From NCBI RefSeq assembly GCF_018283645.1, contig NZ_JAGSXH010000017.1, positions 1 to 64,000 of the forward strand: a DNA stretch of 64,000 nucleotides, written 5' to 3'. This stretch comes from Actinocrinis puniceicyclus. GTDB lineage: Bacteria; Actinomycetota; Actinomycetes; Streptomycetales; Catenulisporaceae. How positions within the stretch are numbered: the first letter of the stretch is position 1; each line of letters begins with the position of its first letter. Below the pieces are notes generated by a model that was not told the DNA's origin, made no database searches, and worked only from the letters and a program-made list of their open reading frames with translations. A program made the position numbers and the translations under genes. Positions 60,628-64,000 of this stretch are shown in pieces.

Positions 60628-60685
60628 GCTTGAGCAGCATACCGGCAATGCGAACCTTGCGCTGGTGACATGTCATGAGCGGACC

Positions 60686-60691
60686 TAGCCT
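60686..60691 (+). promoter_or_regulatory. -10 element of leaderless CMD-family gene
   Basis: TAGCCT ends six bases before ATG 60698; there is no ribosome site. This lies in the LysR-divergent promoter region. Confidence 0.5.
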
Positions 60692-60697
60692 GAGTTC

Positions 60698-61306
60698 ATG
60701 ACAGGCAACGCGCCGACGGGCGACGAGCACCCCGCAGGCGGCCGCCTCCGGCTGCTGCACCGGGCCGAACTCGATGCCGAACAGGTGAAGCTCAGCGACC
60801 GGTTGACGGCCACCCGCGTCGCTCGCGGACGGCGAGCCGGCTACCGCGCTGCTCTCGACGACGGTCGGCTCGTCGGGCCGTTCAACGCGCTGCTGCGGAC
60901 ACCGGCAATCGCCGAACGTCAACTCGATTGGGCCGAGGCGATCTCGGCGGCTGACCTGAACCCGGCAGCGCGTGAGGTCGCGATCCTCACCGTGGCCGCG
61001 CAGTGGCGGGCGCAATACGTTCTCTACGCGCACAGCGCCGCCGCGCGTGGCGCTGGCCTGAGTGAAGTCGCGGTCGCTGATCTCGTCGCCGCACGCACAC
61101 CAGCAGGCCTTAGCCGGACTGCCCGGCTGGCCCACGACGTGGCGCTGGCACTCGTCCGGGATCACGACGTGCCCGACGATTTGTACAGCGACTTGCTGTC
61201 GGAGTACGGCGAGAGGCGGGTCGTCGTCCTGATCGCCCTGATCGGCCAGTACCTCGCCACGTGCGCCGTGATCACGTGCTTCCGCGTCCCGATGCCCGGC
61301 GCCTGA
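60698..61306 (+). CDS. Carboxymuconolactone decarboxylase family protein
   Basis: A 202-residue all-helical protein of the AhpD/CMD superfamily. The LNPAAREVAILTVAAQWRAQ and YVLYAHSAAARGAGLSEVAV segments are typical, but the CxxC redox pair of AhpD is replaced (QYVLYAH), so it is more like the gamma-CMD-type decarboxylase or an uncharacterised subgroup. It heads a small operon with a tautomerase 50 bp downstream under a divergent LysR regulator. Confidence 0.85.
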   Translation: MTGNAPTGDEHPAGGRLRLLHRAELDAEQVKLSDRLTATRVARGRRAGYRAALDDGRLVGPFNALLRTPAIAERQLDWAEAISAADLNPAAREVAILTVAAQWRAQYVLYAHSAAARGAGLSEVAVADLVAARTPAGLSRTARLAHDVALALVRDHDVPDDLYSDLLSEYGERRVVVLIALIGQYLATCAVITCFRVPMPGA

Positions 61307-61356
61307 CTCGGCCCGGATCCCACCGACACACCGCTTCCACCACCAGGAGGAACTCC

Positions 61357-61773
61357 ATGCCGCTGATCGACATCTACCTGCACCAGGGCGTGACCACTCG
61401 CGAACAGCGCAAGGCCATCTCCGACGCGATCCACGCGGCGATGGTCGAGACACTCGCCGTTCCCGACGACGATCGGTTCCACTTCTTCCACGAGTTCCCC
61501 GAGGGTTCGCTGTTCCACGAGGACGTCGTGTTCGGCCTGCCTCGTTCGGAGCGGCTGATGTGCGTCACGCTGTCGTTCAACATCCGCACGGCCGAGACAA
61601 AGAGCGCGCTGTTCGAGTCGCTGGTGAAACACCTCCAGGAGATCGCCCGGGTACCCCGCGAGGACGTCGCCTTCCGCATCCTGGAGACCGCTCGCGAGAA
61701 CTGGTGGGCGGCCGGCCGCACAGTCGACCCCAACACCGGATACGACAAGCGGATGACGTCAATCGTCGATTGA
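61357..61773 (+). CDS. Tautomerase family protein
   Basis: A 138-residue 4-oxalocrotonate tautomerase superfamily protein with the N-terminal catalytic Pro (MPLIDIYLHQGVTTREQRK) and the longer C-terminus (REDVAFRILETARENWWAAG) seen in MSAD/Pput-like members. AGGAGG precedes ATG 61357 by 6 bases. Together with the CMD-like protein it suggests turnover of a ring-cleavage or enol intermediate controlled by LysR. Confidence 0.9.
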   Translation: MPLIDIYLHQGVTTREQRKAISDAIHAAMVETLAVPDDDRFHFFHEFPEGSLFHEDVVFGLPRSERLMCVTLSFNIRTAETKSALFESLVKHLQEIARVPREDVAFRILETARENWWAAGRTVDPNTGYDKRMTSIVD

Positions 61774-61803
61774 ACCTGGACCGGCAACCCCTCCTCGCGC
61801 TGA

Positions 61804-62058
61804 CTGCCTCGCCGCATCCCCTCGTACCGGACAGTGCTGGACCGCGAAGGCGTCGCCCACGCCGCTGACCTCGCCGTCGTCGGCACCGAGGCGACAGTCA
61901 TCGCGACACTACAGAGGTATGTCGAGGCTGGAGTCACCGAGATCATCGCGGCGCGGACCGCGCTGCACACCGATATCGACCGGCGACGCACGTGGGCGAT
62001 GCCGGCGCAGTTCCATCGCGAACATGCACAAGCTCGTGGAGAACTCCTGGCACAGTGA
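61804..62058 (+). pseudogene. C-terminal remnant of an F420-dependent luciferase-like oxidoreductase
   Basis: The open frame after a stop at 61801 reads RIPSYRTVLDREGVAHAADL, AVVGTEATVIATLQRYVEAG and VTEIIAA, the end of the TIGR03564-type LLM class barrel (normally ~280-300 residues). The first ~210 residues are missing, and the frame then continues into unrelated sequence. An internal GTG at 61834 exists but a functional product is unlikely. Confidence 0.7.
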
Positions 62059-62302
62059 CAGGCCGATCAGGCGGCGCGAACAGGTGATGCCGCAGGCCGG
62101 GCGGAGAAATCGCCTTCGGATGTCGTCTCGGGGATCTTCCAGCGGATGCGCAGGCTGCTGACCGGTGCAGCAGGGCCATGCGTTCGGATGGCGCTTGCGC
62201 TCGGTCAGCACCCCTGCCATACCGGGTCGTCTGTGGGCGCTCCGGCAACGCAGCGAGCACCGCCGATCGGCCGATTCGCCCCAAGACCAGACCAAACGTC
62301 TC
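62059..62302. other. Intergenic stretch with no recognised gene
   Basis: Frames exist on both strands but show no family motif or coding bias. It lies between convergent remnant and permease genes. Confidence 0.4.
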
Positions 62303-63853
62303 TCAGATCAACTCGTTCTCCAGCGCGGCCAGCTCCTCCGGGGTGCCGTAGCTGATCGGGCCGTTGAACGTGCGCCGCGCGGTGACGAACCACCAGAGCG
62401 TGGAGATCAGCAGCACCACGCCCAGCGCGATCGGCGCGTAGTTGAGGCTGTGCCAGGTGATCGGCCCAGACTGGGGCAGCAGGAACAGGATGCTGCTGAA
62501 GAAGACCCACAGCACCGCGACCACGGACACCGGTCCGCTCCAGCGCCCCAGGTTCCACGGACCGGCCTCGAAGTCGGCGCCGCGGCGCACCCGCAGGAAG
62601 ATCGGCACCGCGTACGAGCCGAACAGCCCGATGACGTTGACCGAGACCACCGCCTGGAACGCCACCGAGGACCACAGCGACGGCAGCACCAGGATGAACG
62701 CGCCCACCGCGGCGAACCACACGCTCTTGACCGGGGTGCCGGTGCGCGGGTTGACCGAGTGCCACAGCCGCGAGCCGGGGATGGCCCCGTCCCGGGAGAA
62801 GGCGAAGATCTGCCGCGAGTTACTGGTCAGGTTCGCCAGGCCGCAGAACAGCAGCGCCCCGGTGACCACCACCAGCAGCAGCTTGGCCAGGCCGCCGCCG
62901 ACCGCGTCGAGCACGATCTGCGCGGACGGGAACCCGGTGCCGCTGCCCAGCTCGGCGCCGTAGTTCTGCACCGACCAGATCAGCGAGAGCATCAGCACGA
63001 AGCCGCCGACGGCCGAGTAGGCGATCGAGCGCACGATGCCGCGCGGCGCGGAAATCGCGGCCCGGCTGGTCTCCTCGGTCATGTGCGCGCTGGCGTCGAA
63101 GCCGGTGAACACCCACGCGGTGGACAACAGTCCGATCATCGCGGCGTACAGGCCGTTGGAGAACCCTGTCTCGTTCTTGAACTGGGTGAACACGAAACCG
63201 GCCGACTCGTGGTGGCTCGGCTTGAGCACCAGCGCGCCGACGATGAGCAGCGCGCCGACCAGCAGCCACCACACCGAGATCCGGTTGAGCAGGCCGACCA
63301 GCCTGACCGTGTAGGTGTTCGCCAGAGCGTGCACGAACAGGATCGCGGCGAAGATGCCCAGCGTCGTGTACTTGGTGGGGTTGTAGCTGCTCCACTCCAT
63401 CGCGAGCAGGATGTTGATGAAGCTGGCAGCGGCGAAGTCGGTGGCCGCGGTGCCCGCGATCTGCCCGGCGAAGTTCAGCCAGCCGGTGAACCAGGACCAG
63501 GCCGCGTTGTGCCGCTTGGCCAGCTTCGCCGCCCAGTAGTAGAGCGCCCCGGAGGTCGGGTAAGCCGAGCAGACCTCCGCCATCGCCGCGCCCACGAACA
63601 GCACCAGGGTGGAGACGACGATCCAGCCCCACACCAGGGTGCGCGGTCCGCCGGCGCCGAAGCCGACGCCGAAGCCGGTGAAGACCCCGGCGATGATGTT
63701 GATGATGGTGAAGGAGACCGCGAAGTTGTCGAACCAGGTCAGCCGGCGCGACAGCTTGCGCGGATAGCCCAGTTCGTGCAGCCGTTGGTCGTCGTCCAGC
63801 AGCACGGCCCCGGCGGACCGTTGGTCCCGTGACGCCCGTGTCGTCGAGGACAT
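62303..63853 (-). CDS. APC-family amino acid/GABA-type permease
   Basis: A 516-residue, 12-helix amino-acid permease. The start region ELGYPRKLSRRLTWFDNFAV is typical of the GABA/choline-type APC group; VFTGFDASAHMTEETSRAAI and SRDGAIPGSRLWHSVNPRTG are conserved signatures. ATG 63853 is chosen; GTG 63865 in frame is an alternative and neither has a strong ribosome site. No catabolic partner is visible before the window ends. Confidence 0.88.
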   Translation of the reverse strand: MSSTTRASRDQRSAGAVLLDDDQRLHELGYPRKLSRRLTWFDNFAVSFTIINIIAGVFTGFGVGFGAGGPRTLVWGWIVVSTLVLFVGAAMAEVCSAYPTSGALYYWAAKLAKRHNAAWSWFTGWLNFAGQIAGTAATDFAAASFINILLAMEWSSYNPTKYTTLGIFAAILFVHALANTYTVRLVGLLNRISVWWLLVGALLIVGALVLKPSHHESAGFVFTQFKNETGFSNGLYAAMIGLLSTAWVFTGFDASAHMTEETSRAAISAPRGIVRSIAYSAVGGFVLMLSLIWSVQNYGAELGSGTGFPSAQIVLDAVGGGLAKLLLVVVTGALLFCGLANLTSNSRQIFAFSRDGAIPGSRLWHSVNPRTGTPVKSVWFAAVGAFILVLPSLWSSVAFQAVVSVNVIGLFGSYAVPIFLRVRRGADFEAGPWNLGRWSGPVSVVAVLWVFFSSILFLLPQSGPITWHSLNYAPIALGVVLLISTLWWFVTARRTFNGPISYGTPEELAALENELI

Positions 63854-63890
63854 CTCAGCGCTCACTTTCTCTTTGTCGGCTCTTGCGATG

Positions 63891-63910
63891 GGTGGGTGGT
63901 GGGTGGTGGG
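63891..63910. repeat. GGTGGGT tandem repeat upstream of permease
   Basis: Nearly three 7-bp GGTGGGT units occur in the leader of the leftward permease gene. The remaining bases to 64000 show GAAAGTGC-like short repeats and no gene. Confidence 0.6.
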
Positions 63911-64000
63911 AGGTGCACAGCCGCGAAAGTGCAAAGGTGCGAAAGTGCGCAGGAGCAGGTGCGCAGGCACGGGTGGAGCGTGCTATGGCATGCGGACCCG

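Noticed and set aside
62165-63832. A 555-codon plus-strand frame over the permease gene
   Set aside because: The composition is Arg/Gln/His-rich shadow coding; the minus strand encodes a clear APC permease.
1-64000. tRNA, rRNA and riboswitches
   Set aside because: None was recognised by eye on either strand. A covariance-model scan would be needed to exclude small RNAs.

Overview
The window is very GC-rich actinobacterial chromosome. The signs are strong third-position GC bias, many GTG starts, GTGA and TGATG stop/start overlaps, Ser/Thr kinases with PASTA-free extracytoplasmic tails, WXG100-type secretion substrates and EACC1-type caspase-like proteins. The secreted polysaccharide-degrading enzymes (an AA10 LPMO, GH12, GH16, GH3 and a Cip1-like protein, several with CBM2 modules) suggest a soil or litter saprophyte of the Catenulispora/Actinospica/Streptomyces type. 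The species is not identifiable from this sequence alone. No rRNA, tRNA or CRISPR array was seen.

1-7.3 kb holds a DHFR-like reductase divergent from an ECF sigma factor with a SnoaL tail, a LacI regulator with its own operator, and a Zur-box-preceded zinc/manganese ABC operon (binding lipoprotein, ATPase with a His-rich tail, two permeases). 7.3-9.2 kb is a damaged Xre-ImmA/PIN two-gene locus whose PIN gene is cut by a transposase remnant. 9.4-13.8 kb is a split FluG-like set: glutamine synthetase, APC permease and amidohydrolase. 13.9-26.1 kb has a MazF-type toxin, a Ser/Thr kinase, lipoproteins, an LPMO, a P450 whose promoter lies at the edge of a small inverted-repeat element, a CBM2/Cip1-like protein, two small conserved proteins and an SGNH hydrolase. 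26.3-38.2 kb has pantothenate kinase with a CBS remnant, an anti-anti-sigma factor, an MFS transporter, GH12 endoglucanase, a second kinase, an iron-box-controlled flavin reductase and a large caspase-like protein that lacks the catalytic His.

38.2-45 kb carries a GH16-CBM13 gene split by a frameshift and a 1527-residue multimodular GH3 enzyme translationally coupled to it. 45-53.9 kb is mostly metabolism: THUMP methyltransferase, fumarase divergent from a lactate oxidase-type flavoenzyme, an EF-hand protein and an AidB-like acyl-CoA dehydrogenase.

53.9-57.9 kb is the most unusual region. A four-gene WXG100/type VII-secretion-like cassette and its promoter have been duplicated in tandem together with a piece of the neighbouring aidB-like gene. 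Each copy has lost the interior of different genes, always in frame, so that copy A keeps genes 1, 2 and 4 and copy B keeps gene 3, while the GTGA translational overlaps survive. 57.9-64 kb has ArfB, a small secreted protein, a 5' group II intron fragment, a LysR/carboxymuconolactone decarboxylase/tautomerase cluster with a luciferase-like remnant, and an amino-acid permease.

A recurring regulatory theme is a -10 hexamer ending exactly six (once seven) bases before the start codon, in genes with no Shine-Dalgarno sequence. This predicts leaderless mRNAs for at least eight genes here.
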